This document shows, piece by piece, positions 34,396 to 46,312 of a stretch of DNA of 64,000 nucleotides. A program made the translations under genes and the position numbers. Where the stretch lies: the NCBI GenBank assembly GCA_025617745.1, contig CM046859.1, positions 21,329,073-21,393,072 of the forward strand, in the 5' to 3' direction. The notes beneath the pieces were generated by a model. The model had not been told where the DNA came from and made no database searches. It saw only the letters and a list, made by a program, of their open reading frames with translations. Numbering within the stretch: the first letter of the stretch is position 1; each line of letters opens with the position of its first letter. This DNA is from Heliocidaris erythrogramma (taxonomy: Eukaryota; Echinodermata; Echinoidea; Camarodonta; Echinometridae).

Positions 34396-35293
34396 AAGGG
34401 CACGCGAACATCCGTGAAATAAAAAAGTATCATTGCTTCAACTGCGACAACGTATTCCTCAAGGCAGAGACGCCCTCCTGCCATTCTCCAAACGGAAGCA
34501 AATCTCTCGCTTCGGGGTACGAGCGAGTTGCATCGCACCCCCAAATAGAATAATAGAAGAATGAATGGAAAAAGGTGGAGAGAATTGTTGATCTCTGATT
34601 CGCACTGCCCCGAGAAATATTCATCCTTTCGACATAGTAACTATGATATTTGACCGTGGCCGCTTATCAATATTCACGTTGCAGTGGAAGCATTTACATA
34701 TTCTTTTTGAAAGAAACGTCGCGGTTAGTCGAGCTTACCCATCTTTCTCGTTCTCTTTCTCTGCCCCCCTCTCTCTCTCTGCTACTCTCTCCTGTTCTAA
34801 CTTTTCATCCCTACTTCTCTCTGTGCCTCTCTGTGCCTCTCTGTTCCTCTTTCCTCAACAAGCCTATATTGCAAATCAAACAATCGGGTTTCATGCAAAA
34901 TGTAGAAATGCTGAAAAAGAGAGTCAGCCTGAGACCTATAACAAATGTTGATGATTCTGATTAAACTGGGGAAAAGTGAGCCCCCCGCTCCAGCGAGGCG
35001 ATATGATCATTAATACGCAAAATTGGTAACGGAGAGACCGAATTGACTTTGCTGGGCGGATCGATAACAGAGTCTGATTCTCTACTTCTCATTACTTATT
35101 CACGATGGTTTATAGGATTCCTCCCCATGACGAGGCACTCGATAGTATGTTTCCACCAAGATAATACCGCCATTTTCTCAACCTTTTCCCCGAGTCTATC
35201 ACCGACCTTTCCTCTTCTTTATTTCTGTATGTCTTGTGTGTCTCTATGTCTCTAGTCACTCCCATCTCTTATCCACCTTGCCCCCCCCCCCCC

Positions 35294-35328
<35 letters not shown>

Positions 35329-37035
35329 ATTTCTCCCCGTCCCCAATCCCCTCTTTCCAGACCTGTATACTGAGCACCTTGATCTTCAGGATAACATCTT
35401 TCATCTTCCTGTATGTTTCCGAGTATAAATACGTGCATGCCAGTAAAGAATTATAGCTTTTATGCAATACTTTCCTAATGTAAATCAGATATAACGTATT
35501 ATCAATAATATTCAATCCCTACATCCTTATATCCAGACCAATTTCGACCTCTAAAGATATCATGATGATCTGTATGATAGACATTTCCTCTTATAATTTT
35601 TGTTTTGATAGACATGTATTGTTATTTCTTTTTCTATTTTTTTTCAATTGTCATCAATTAAGAGAAATTAAAAAGGGCGCATTACAAAGTAACTATTCAA
35701 GGGTTCATTATATAGATGAAGCTTTTCTAAGCTAATTTAATCTAACGATGATTAATGAAAGTGAATGGCTGTCACAAGCAGTTTCCACAATCATCGCGGT
35801 ATTAAGGTTCCCCAAATCGTGAAATGAGGAAACATAATATCAAGGATGTAATAGCCTTTAGAACCGCGATCATGGTGATATTCTTTTGACTTAATGCTGA
35901 ATTTCTGACTCGTTTCGGAAACGTTACAGCAGGGAAACCTCAGTCAGAGACTGATTTGGCTCCTACATAGCTCATCCTGTGGCGTATTGCAGTCACGACT
36001 TCGACGTGCGTTTCGTTTCTTCCCATCGTCTTTCACCAAATTGGCATTCCCATCGGCAGCTCAGCACTGTCATGATGAGAAATGATTTCGGTCAAAGGCA
36101 CTCAAGGCATCCTCCATAAATCCAAACTCCAGACTCCCCCAACCTAACCAGGGGGGATACACAACCAAATGCATAAGAAGTAAATACTGGAAACAAATAA
36201 TTGTAAAAGCTCCCTCGGGTCCAGCGATAACTTTCCGATAAAGCATTCCCCGTCGAAAGATAAAACATCGACTCAAGTTTTGTCACTTTGGTCGCTTTTG
36301 GAAGCTCTTGGACGCAGCATACACAGTTTTGACAGGTATATGGATGGGGTGCTAGCTGAGGAAGTGTTAGGAGGAAGGATGGATTGCAAATGGGCCTCCG
36401 CTAACAACTGATCTGGGAGTTCATTTTGGATGGCGCAGTTTGTTGGCTACAGATGTATTACGTAGAGGGAGAAAACGGTTCATTCGGGTGCTCTGCTGCA
36501 TGTCAAATACAGCACAAATCCAACGATATTATATTTCCCCTTGCGCTAGATGACGTTTAAAAGAAGAAAAGGAGAGTTTAACTTTGAAAGTTTGGGGGAA
36601 AACGAAAAGTCCTTTTATTTCTTACGTATAATCAAGCAAAATTTAATTTGAAAAAATTATCTGTATTTCTTTCCTTATCTATCTCATGTTTTCCATTTTC
36701 AGTGTTACTTATTCGCTGGATGACTGTGAGATGGCAATAAAGATTGACTTCGAAAGTTTGGGGAACGATAACAGTTTCTTTTGCTCCTTACTTACAGGCA
36801 GGCATTATGTCAAGCCCATTTAAGGCGTATTTCATGCCTCGAGGGAACGCACAACCTGGCCAAGCCATGCTGATGATCAGGAAAAATATATGCTACCACA
36901 TCATGTATAAAAAATAACAATATCAAAGATGAGCAAAACAGAGATTTGTTGAATGCAGCTTCCTTGCTCTCACAAAAGCCATCATTCGTTAAACATGAGC
37001 TCCCTTCCGTAGCAGACGTCAACAGGCAGAGTATT
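34396..37035. other. Non-coding stretch with CT repeats and GC-richer patches
   Basis: CT-rich DNA at 34,745-34,860. A C run at 35,281-35,294 followed by CT repeats to 35,325. A GC-richer patch at 35,930-36,430 has opposed frames only. No exon is supported. Confidence 0.4.
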
Positions 37036-37040
37036 TTCTT

Positions 37041-37316
37041 ATAATAATTATGACCATTTATATAGCACAGCTACTACACTAATATATACTCTACTGCGCT
37101 TAACTTGACAAAGTACCGTACTATTACCCCTACTATAACCAGCCGCCATAATAGGCGCTAAGCATTCAAGGAATTTCTTCCTACCTGGTACCTATTTACT
37201 TCACCTGGATGGAGAGTGGCAAATGTAGATTAATGTCCTGCCATAGGACATTAGTGCCGCGGCGGGATTTGTGATCCACAATCTGGTGGTATATCCACTA
37301 GACCACGACACCTCTA
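37041..37316 (-). mobile_element. tRNA-derived SINE, minus strand
   Basis: Read on the minus strand, the element opens with a tRNA-like head (GGTGTCGTGGTCTAGTGGAT and, further on, GGATCACAAATCCCGCC, in A-box and B-box positions). It passes through a body containing GGCAGGACATTAATCTACAT and the strongly conserved-looking core GGTACCAGGTAGGAAGAAAT. It ends in GCTATATAAATGGTCATAAT then TATTAT. The core and tail resemble a SINE group widespread in deuterostomes and other marine invertebrates. The head is diverged, so this is an old copy. Confidence 0.7.
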
Positions 37317-37795
37317 GGCTCTACTTTCTTCACATCGACCATGAAGCTACATGCACCGACCGAGGAGGGAGGGGGCTTTCAAAAGAAATCCGAACCTCAC
37401 GCTTCGTGAACAATCGATGACCATGGAGTTGACATGGAATTGAACCTAGAAAAAAGTTGAATAACCGCCACGGATACAGAAGCAGAATCCGACATTTTCA
37501 TTCAAGTGAACAGATAACATTGATTGCAGCCCTCCTCCTGAATGTACAGCCTGCATCATTCAATTAACGAAAAACATTTTAACAGTCGCACCTTTGTTTT
37601 TCCACCATGGCACAATATTAGGTGCTATGGCATCAGGCATAGGCATGGCTAAGAAAATACAGCGGCCATCACGGCCATTGCATCATGAATATGTTTCGCT
37701 TTTTTTTCATTCTTCTTATTTGAAATGATACCCTTCCGTTTCATTAATGCATGACGATGGCGGCGGAGAAATGGCAAGGATAGACAGAGTGACAA
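37317..37795. other. Non-coding stretch, nothing recognised
   Basis: Unique sequence with small GC-richer segments and no exon framework. Confidence 0.35.
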
Positions 37796-37809
37796 ACGAT
37801 CACACGAGC

Positions 37810-38350
37810 GAAAGGGCAAGAGAGATGGAGAGAGATGGAGAGAGATGGAGAGAGATGGAGAGAGATGGAAAGAGATGGAGAGAGATGGAGAGAGGGGAGA
37901 GAGGGGAGAGAGGGAGGGGGTAAAAAGACAGATGATGAAGGAAAAAAGGTGGGAAAAGGGATACAGATAGGGACAGAGGGGGAATGACGACTACGACTTC
38001 GGAGGGAAAGCGGATAGGGAAGCATAAGAGATAATTACACTGAGGAGGAGTGGCTAATATAAGTTAGTAGAAAATGGTAGAAAGACATAGGGAAAGAGAA
38101 GGGGTATGATGAAGAGAAAGAGGGATCTGAGGAGAATGGGAGAGTAATAGATCGAGACACTGGCATCGTAGGACAGTATACGTGGTATACATGACAGGGC
38201 AGGAGAGGGAGACAAAATTACAGAGGACATGAACGACAGACGAAATGCAAGAGAGAGATAGGGGGAACCAGAGAGATGAAGAGAAAGAGAGAAGGAAAGA
38301 AAGGGAGAGAACGAGGGAGAGACAGAGACAGAGAGACAGAGAAGGGGCAT
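37810..38350. repeat. Polypurine tract with a GAGATGGAGA minisatellite
   Basis: A 10-bp unit GAGATGGAGA is repeated about eight times at 37,823-37,895, followed by GGGGAGAGAG and interrupted GA-rich DNA up to 38,345. Ser/Leu/His-rich minus frames and Arg/Glu-rich plus frames across it are artefacts. Confidence 0.8.
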
Positions 38351-39385
38351 GGAGTGAAGGGGTATTTTCCTTTCATGAACTATGCAAAGAGCTATCACTA
38401 CCACGGCGAGCGAGTATCATCACTCGATAGAGTGGTGATCGATCGTTTTATTCACTGGATGTACAACTGTGACAATACGGGACGGCATCCCAGAGGCGTG
38501 GTAAGATACCATTCTCCAACAAAGAGCAGGGGTTGGGGGTCATAGCACACCTCCACCAATATACCCGATCGAAGCTCTTAACTGAAGGGAAACATTTTTT
38601 CACGATTTGCATTCTGTGTTACTGAGATGCTTGCATACTTTCAAGGACGTGTGCTCCTTTTAATTTCATTGAAAAAATAGATTCACAATGGCCTTAACCC
38701 TCTCGTTACCACAAGACTAAAATACTATTCACTTTGTACATAGTGTGGTTGACTTTGCTCCTGATAGGGCTAATGGAGGGTGCACTGTGGTATCCCCATT
38801 CTCTCTCTCTCTCTTTCCCTCTCTCCATTTATCTCCCACTTTCTCTCTTTGTGTGTCAGCCCCCACTCTGTCTCACTTTTACTTTCAGTCTGTTTCTACA
38901 TCAGCAATGCATGGAGAGACAAAAAATTAGAAATTAAACCAACACATCTATACCAAGGGCCGAAAAGTAAAGTATATAAAGTTATACAATTTTCGTATCG
39001 TCCATGTTCAAGTCTAAATTTTATGTTCAGTCCTTTAACTAGCACTTATTATCTGCCTATGACATATCTATTTTTGTCAAACATGTGTGGCCATTACTGG
39101 AACACAGGCTGTAACTGTATTTTTATGCTTTTTATATTTTACTCAACGGATGCCCACAAAACTCGGACGCATTATTAATATATTACATCTGTCCTTATAA
39201 AAATAAAGAATCCAAAACATGACTTCAAGGACAATGATATTTGGTAAATCTGCTCTCTAGAGAGATCGGTATACTTTGATGTGATTCCTGCATGAACTAA
39301 TATAAGATCTAGTACTTTTGAAAAGCAGGCCTATGTACGTCAGTTGAAGATACATAGCTTTTGGCTTTATCTTTGGACGAGGCAT

Positions 39386-39757
39386 ATTTAGCCCAACGCA
39401 CACTATACGACCCGATTGCGATCCGATTTTGGAGGAATTTGCAATAGCATTTATTACGAACATTCAAACATGTAAAATCCTAATGATAGCGATGATTAAT
39501 AGTCATGGAAGTAGAAAAAATAATCCTTTCTTTTAAATCGGAGTACTGCAGGCCTTCTTTGAGGAGCAAAAGTTTTTCAACTTTCCAAAACTTTGCTTAA
39601 AAAACGAAAGTACCCTTTTCCCTTTGGACTGCGTTCCTCGGGGAAAATACTATTCGTGTCACCTCGCGGTACCATGGTTCCAAACAGAACCTCTCATACT
39701 ATTGCAAATTCTTTCAAAATCGAATCGCAGTCAGATGGTATAGTGCGCGATGGGCTT
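39386..39757. repeat. Pair of inverted 65-bp arms
   Basis: The arm at about 39,386-39,450 recurs inverted at about 39,694-39,757. Shared words are ATTGCAAATTC, CAAAATCG and ATCGCA, then GTATAGTG and GCG.TGGGCT. Identity is about 80%. The 243-bp interior is not itself an inverted repeat. It may be an old MITE or two insertions of the same short repeat in opposite directions. The interior includes the short frame at 39,593-39,832, which I do not regard as a gene. Confidence 0.6.
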
Positions 39758-39759
39758 GT

Positions 39760-40588
39760 ACGGATTGGGGTGCGCCTCCTGTCTCCTCCGCCCCCTTGGA
39801 GAAGACATCTCCAAAGAGGGGGTCGCTTGTAACAGGATGCTTGCTTGGACTACAAGTGAAAGACACAAACAACATGACAGGATCTCAATACCCGATTCAT
39901 AATATTTAGACAGTATTGTGTGTCGCAATGATATTCAGCCGAGGAGGCAAGAACAAATATTAGAACAGACAGTCATCTCAAGAATCCATGTACCGCTGCC
40001 TAGACGCCACAATCCAGCCGTTAACCGGTCTTTAATTCGCAGAAAAGAAATGCAGGTGTAAAGCCAAAATGAAATCATGAAGGCCTGTCTAATGGTCTGG
40101 ATTCAAAATAATTCTTTCAAAAATTAGAATTGCAAAGATATACTTATGGCAGTTGACAAACAAAACAATAATTATACGAAGGAGATAATTGTATTATCTT
40201 ATTCGTGTTTTAATCAGGGATTACTCATGAGGTTATTAGCTACCGTCATACTACAGAATGTCATTCATGCTATCACAACACAGCTAGAAAAGGAGAAAAT
40301 GAAAGACTGAATAGTCAGAATGCTTCAAAGGTATTACTGTACTTGATAAGTTTATGTGACTTTTTACCTAAAGCGAAGCGGTATGAAGGGCACTTGGGGC
40401 AATCTGTAAATTTGTCCATCTCAAGTTCTGCGGTTACAAAATTCTTTTCAATACAATAGCTGTCAACTATTACAGATTGTTTTCTAACTCCTATTCATTT
40501 CGTTGTCACTTCACCACCAACATAACGTGGGACCTGGTGTATCAAGGCTAAACACGTCTCACAACTTCTGGCGCTCATTCCGTGGCGT
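39760..40588. other. Non-coding stretch, nothing recognised
   Basis: AT-rich unique sequence with a GC-richer segment at 39,760-39,830. No exon framework or repeat ends are visible. Confidence 0.35.
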
Positions 40589-40590
40589 AC

Positions 40591-40741
40591 CTGACCATGC
40601 TGACTGCATAGTACATCTTCACTCCGAGAATACATACATGCATTGGGAACAAATATTGGGTCAGAGTCTTGTACGGCATTCGGGTCGCTTGGGCGAGACT
40701 TGGAAGTTGAGTCCGATGGGAAAACATTGACAGTGCCCAAG
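40591..40741 (-). CDS. Possible internal exon, protein not recognised
   Basis: On the minus strand a frame is open from about 40,815 to 40,495. Within it an acceptor CTCTGTCGACAG and a donor GGTCAG|GTACGC define a 151-bp exon entering in phase 2 and leaving in phase 0. The peptide reads LGTVNVFPSDSTSKSRPSD, then PNAVQDSDPIFVPNACMYS and RSEDVLCSQHGQ. It is rich in Ser, Asp and Pro, as in a linker or disordered region. The exon is GC-richer than its flanks. No family recognised. It lies just outside the duplicated block, so it has no second copy for comparison. Confidence 0.25.
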
Positions 40742-42339
40742 CTGTCGACAGAGATGAGATAAGGGTCGAGATGACAGATGTGTAGTGACACATTCCCCGA
40801 TCCAGATGGGATCAAGATGAAAATAGAGCAAAAACCTTTTCATGCCCCTTTTCCCCACTTTGTTCTAGCTTTAGGAAATACAGCAGAAATCCATAAGAGA
40901 TAAGAATAAAACTTTACCAGAATTAAGGCTTACAAACACATTGAAACACTTACAAAATGTACATAAAAAGCAGGTTTCCCCGAAAACAGCAAATATTGTG
41001 ATCCCACGCGACACAATTAGAAACAAAACAAAAAAATCACGTGATTATGATAGTTGACGGTATTTTCATCTTAAAGCTTTCTGTATTCAAAACGTGTGAA
41101 ATTGACCGGTTGTAGAAGTCTAGAATATCACAATGTGCATTTAAAAAAAAAAAAAGGGAACAAAACGAATGCACCATCAAGCAATAAAAAGAGGGTTTCT
41201 ACAAAACATGAGCTAAATCCTTTCACAATACTATTTAATATCACGTGAGTCTTTTTGCCAGATATCAGGTAGAGATAAAACGTTATAAATACCAGACTAG
41301 CAGTTCCACATCTTCATGAGATAGTATTATGCTACTTCCTATTATGACGTGATGGCGTTTTCCTAATACAGAATCGTGATATTAAGGCTAATAACAAATA
41401 ATATTTATCAATATATATTCAGCATTCAAATCAATTCATCTTCAAGTCCAACTCCTGTAGTACGAGAAGCAACATGACTGTAAATCTAAAGAAAATTGAC
41501 CGAAAACATGATTTATCTGCAGTATACTGGTGTTAGAAATTGGAAATGAGAACCATATACCCGCTATAGTTACACATATCCAAATGTTCAAGTTCATGTT
41601 CAGCTACCTAACAGAACTGTTCTATCCAATGAAACATTTTTATAATGGCAGTTATTATAATAAACTTGAATGTCTAGCATGTTCAGAAATTCCCTCCAAA
41701 TTTCAGGGTCGCAGATGACATTTTCATCATTATCATGTTTATAGGTATATCATTCATCCACAGTTTTCTGGTCTACTTAAAATCATCATTCACACCATGT
41801 TGTGGCCATGTTACCTATATTAACATGTCCCTTTTGATAATCGTCATTGTCATCTTGAGAGGGCACGGATAGAAAAGGAATATGTGAAAGGAAACCATAT
41901 AAAACGTGTTAAGCCTTTACTGGCAGGAAGGGGAAAAGACAGGGAGAAAGGAAAACTATAAAATGAAAACAAAGTTTAGATAAAAATGGAACGAATAGCA
42001 AGAATGGCCCCAATAAAATATTTGGAATAGCAACACATTAAGAAAGAACTTGGGAAGGAAAACATAACATGACCATTTTTGGTGAAAGTATTGCACTCAA
42101 GTCATTTTTGATTGCATTGAAAAGAAGGCCGTCTAAAGTAGTTAAGTATATCGGTTCACATGCATACAAATAGATTTTTAACAAAATATACAAAGCTAAG
42201 GTTTTCATGCTTCCACTTTTCCCTAGACTAAGAGTAAACAATCCCCATTCCCCGATGCTATCCTGTCTATTTCTAACACAACAATTAACAATTAGTCTCT
42301 AAACATTTATCCCATCATTTCGTACATTCAATCCTTAAG

Positions 42340-42660
42340 CTCCGATTTCAGACGCGCCGCTTCACACCTTCCCAGCATAAAAAAAGGATCGGACAGCCGG
42401 GGCAGAGGAGTTGTTGATGATTTTTGGCAGATCGAAATTGAGCGCCGCGCGGTTTTCGCGTTTGTATGCACAGTCGTATGGATGCAGGAGACACCACCGA
42501 CACCTATACTCCTTCCCTGGCCAGACAAAACTTTGTGGAATCTGTTGACGCTGGAAACGACGTTAAAAGCATTTATCGCCGCAAGGTACACTTGAAACGA
42601 TTTCCATCCATGTACACCGTTGATTCATATTTCCCAACATTTACCTAACCGGCATCGGAT
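42340..42660. promoter_or_regulatory. GC-richer island, possible exon or regulatory element (copy 1)
   Basis: GC-richer than its flanks, with both strands open (42,466-42,648 plus, 42,328-42,591 minus). On the plus strand a possible 112-bp exon lies between TTTGTATGCACAG (acceptor, exon from 42,474) and CGCAAG|GTACAC (donor, exon to 42,585). Its peptide includes RMDAGDTTDTYTPSLARQNF. The second copy (58,783-58,894) changes one Met codon to Arg and keeps the frame. Because the opposite strand is equally open, a non-coding regulatory island is as likely as an exon. Confidence 0.25.
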
Positions 42661-43854
42661 TTTCCTTCCCTGTCTAATTTTTCTTTTTTCTCTCTCTCTT
42701 ACTCGTGAAGGCGAGCGGAGAACCTCGTGTCCATTACAAGGAAACACGAAGATATTTCATTCATCTATCATAATTAGGAGTCTGGAATGATTTCGTTACA
42801 CCGCTGCTCAAAGCTCACGAAATGAGAAGCGAAAATGAAACCATTTTTTCTCCTTCTCTCTCTCCTTTACCGCAGCTTCAATTTTTCTCCTTCATTAGGG
42901 GCGGGATGTATCATGGACATCTTAAAATGCATAGATATTGGTTACACGGGCATATAGATGTTAAGGAGTGAGGCAAGCATGACTGATGAAAGGCATGGGT
43001 ATCACGGCGAAAAGCATTTTTGCATACCGAATCTCCACATATCTGATTCATACTCGTCAAACAAAAAAGTGCAATGGTGACAAAGAATACTGGCAAATAT
43101 GGGGAAAGAGAGTGATGGGAATTTGTCTTCCCATGATTAGTTTGTGTTACATGATTACGTTAAACTTAAGTGAACCATTACATGATGTATATTCTAGTTC
43201 CATGACTAATGTTTGAATAATAGTGCAGCCAAATAGTCATCAAAAGATTAGCAGTGTTTATTCAAAGTATATTCAGTATAATATTACTTTCATGCTGAAA
43301 AAGATTTTTTTAAACGATCAGTGTTTCTTATTTTAACAAATCAATTTTCTGAGACTTGGATTTCAACCCTATGGTTATAACCTTCGAAAATGTATTGAAA
43401 TGAAAAGTTCTCAACCTTTTCCTAATTTTCTTTGTTTTCTGTCGGAACCTGCCGACATATATTCCAAATCTGATTTGATTTGATCTGATTCGACAAGCAT
43501 ATAAAGCATAGGAAATATGTAACATGGAAAAAATAATTACATATTCCGAAAGGTAACCCATGTAATCTATAGCGGTTACAGTTTATTTTCAATTGCAAAG
43601 TTTCTGCGAAGATGCGTGATGAAGACAGGAGAGGGGCGTGTCAATAATGGCCCAGAACTAAACGACCTACGGCGCCACTTAGACTATTTCTTACACAATC
43701 GAACTTCATTCCTTTCTCCATCTATCAAATAACAACAGCACTGAAAAGAAATTTGGAAAGACAGACCTCCCTCAACAGATGGGCTCAGCAAACAACAGAA
43801 AGTCTAACCACTAACATTTGAAAGAATTTACGACTTCAAACGAAATCGCTTAAT

Positions 43855-44240
43855 CTGTCGGTCACGTGATCAAAATGGCGTATGCCTTTTCTCCAATGAA
43901 ACGCAATCTATAAGTTGGCCACCACTTAGTGTAGATTTGTGGTTCCTTGCCGTGGTTTACCATCAATATTTTCTCGGAGCCAATCGGTGGTGGTCCGTTA
44001 GATGGCATCCATAAATATTGGAAGCAATCCCCAAACAGATTTGTTTCACTCTGACGGATTCGGTAAATATCACGATTAACGGGTCACTAGAGCTAGAAAG
44101 GCGGAGATGGACGAGGGCGATGTTTAGCTGCGTAAATTGTCACGGCTTTGTTTCAGCCCGTTGGTGTCTTCTTAATCGAAGCCTATCGTGCAAAGGGAAA
44201 CACCTGCGCAAAGAAAAAAAACCAGGGGTCCGTGGCTTCC
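43855..44240. promoter_or_regulatory. Promoter-like island: E-box, YY1-like, Runx and CCAAT motifs (copy 1)
   Basis: In order are CACGTG (43,863-43,868), AAAATGGCG (43,872-43,880, YY1-like), a Runx site TGTGGTT (43,938-43,944) and CCAATC (43,980-43,985). This is followed by GC-richer DNA with an open plus frame up to 44,329 that keeps its length in copy 2 with one Lys to Asn change. CACGTG, YY1 and CCAAT motifs are frequent at metazoan promoters. No TATA box is obvious and the frame begins without an ATG, so no gene is claimed. Confidence 0.28.
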
Positions 44241-44849
44241 GCGCTCTGAAAAGGAAAGAATCAGAAAATAAAGATGATAAAATATTGCGAACGTTCCTTA
44301 CATCAGTTTTATGCCAAAGTGGATGTTGAGATTAATGTATCCCTCTAAAAGACATATAAAAAGAGAAACAAGAAGATACAATCAACAAGGTGAAGATTCA
44401 ACATAACTGTGTACAGATTTGATAAGAAATCGCCGAAATTCGTCTTCAGTCAAAGATTTTTCTTCTTAAACAATCAAAATGTGAGCTGAAATATGTAAAA
44501 CCTGACTAATTGCTCACACGCTACGTGCTACTTAAAGTATTCTCATTATTATAGTTGACAGCTAAAAAGTTAGTAGGTCACGAGGGGGAAGTTTTATAGA
44601 GAAAAGAAAAGTGTGATGAATAGGGCGCCACGCGCGGCTGACGTCTGTTTACAAATAAAATGTAAATATAGCAGGGCGGGAGTAAACTGGTCCAAAATTT
44701 GGAATATTCTTCGTTCTTCTGGAGCAAAGTCTTTATTGTACCGAGAGGCAACATACACTCTGCAAAACCGTCATTACCCCCTCGTGTATTGAGAATGAGA
44801 ATTACCGGTAAGTCATGCAAGCGTATACCAATCAGACCCAACTTCGGAA

Positions 44850-46227
44850 AAACGTTTGTACCTGATATCGATTTGACCACACAGAGGAACAATAATCAAA
44901 GTGAGGCAACACGAGTGCGTTATACAGCATCTTTAAAGATGTTAATGGTAAATAATCATTCGCTCGTTTTATTACACTGACAATTCTCTGCGTTACCTTT
45001 GTTACTTTGTGAACGTGTTTGAATCAATTCAATTCTTCATCAATTAATATACCAAGACATATGGCGACATTACTCTTTTCAATACCTTTCCATTTATAGA
45101 AACATTGAAGGTTGTTATTTTGTTTAAATTAGCACGCGAAGCTATGACCATCACGCATGTCTTCTCCGTGTTTAGTACAAGGCGGTTTTGATTAATCCAT
45201 ACCATTGATTCTTCCAATGCGAAAGAAAGTTTTTCTTCAACCTCAGCTACGCTACTTCCACTCACAGTTAAAGTGGTATCGTCCCCATACATATCAACAT
45301 AATCACCAGATATACAATTTGGTAAAGTATTTACATAGATGAAAAATAATAACGGACCAAAAATAGATCCCTGTGGTACGCCCATCAATACAGTTAATGG
45401 ATTAGATTTTGCACATTTAAAATGAACAGACTGTTCACGACCTGTTAAATAAGATCTGAACCATTTTACACATTCATGTGAACATCCAATAGCAGATAGC
45501 TTTTCTAATAAAAAATGTGATCAACTGTGTCAAATGCTTTACGAACGTATATGAAAGCGACTCCAGAGATCTGTCTGTTTTCAATGTTCCATGACAAATT
45601 ATTAACAAATTTCATGAGTGCTGTTGCGGTAGAATGCTTTGCTCGAAAACCAGACTGACTGGAGTTCAATATATGATTATCGTCAATGAATTCAGAAAGT
45701 TGGCGATGTACAGCCCTCTCTATGATTTTGCTAACAGCAGACAAAACAGAAATTTGGCGGTAATTGCTTGGATCAGACATATATCACCAGCTTTAAAAAT
45801 TGGAATTACTCGAGCTTCTTTCCAACCTTTGGGTACACATCCCGTGGTCAAAGATGTATTTACGATATCAGTTAACGATCTCGCTATCACCTGTTTCGTA
45901 ATTTTTAGAAGACGACAAGAAATGTGGTAATCGCCATTAGCTTTACCTTTACACATGCGATCAATTTCCTTAATGACGAAATCCTCAGACACACAGTCCA
46001 AATCAAATTGTGAGATATGATTAATCGGAGTATCGTCACCGATATGAGATTCAGTTCTAGAAATTTTCAGGTGTTTTGTTATATTGGCAGCACAGGTAGT
46101 AAAAAAGCTATTGAAAGCATTAGCTATTTTAGGTGGATCTGATATACGAGCACCATCAATTTCCAAACTATGCGGCGATATCTTGCTGGATTTTGGAATT
46201 ACACGTTTCAGACACTTCCATATAGCC
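44850..46227 (-). pseudogene. Broken CR1/L2-like LINE, reverse transcriptase fragment (copy 1)
   Basis: Conceptual pieces on the minus strand match the reverse transcriptase of a CR1/L2/Jockey-type LINE. From 46,229 down: GCVPKGWKEARVIPIFKAGD (fingers). From 45,780: SNYRQISVLSAVSKIIERAV, then LNSSQSGFRAKHSTATALM and VAFIYVRKAFDTVDHIFY (first catalytic Asp in the KAFDTVDH motif). From 45,388: GVPQGSIFGPLLFFIYVN, then VDMYGDDTTLTV, the catalytic box with Gly in place of the usual Ala. A CLGILIDEELN region and HFDYCSSVWSN continue to about 44,860. The frame shifts near 45,770, 45,510 and 45,070. The endonuclease domain and everything 5' of it are missing, the usual result of 5'-truncated insertion. 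No mobile activity is possible. Confidence 0.88.
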
Positions 46228-46312
46228 ATGGAACAAGGGATCGCACTCTCAACCTTTCGAAAGGTCAGACGAATGGACCACTATACCATGGCGCCACTGC
46301 CACGTTTCTAAT
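46228..46312 (-). repeat. tRNA-like sequence abutting the LINE (copy 1)
   Basis: On the minus strand a D-arm-like GCCATGGTATAGTGGT, then GTCTGACCTTTCGAAAGG (a palindrome where the anticodon arm would be), then a B-box-like GAGTGCGATCCC make a decayed tRNA-like unit of about 75 bp. CCATGG occurs at both ends. It meets the 5' limit of recognisable LINE homology. The T and acceptor stems pair poorly, so it is not a working tRNA; a tRNA pseudogene or SINE head is likelier. Confidence 0.35.

Noticed and set aside
41530-42241. Frames at 41,530-41,718 and 42,038-42,241, and their second copies
   Set aside because: Short AT-driven frames without splice sites; the first starts at GTG.
44018-44329. 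103-codon plus frame kept in both copies
   Set aside because: It does not begin with ATG, shows no domain, and preservation over copies only 1% apart is uninformative.
44578-44892. 104-codon minus frame and a CCG|GTAAGT donor near 44,813 on the plus strand
   Set aside because: The segment overlaps the 3' end of the decayed LINE and the donor has no good acceptor or frame partner.
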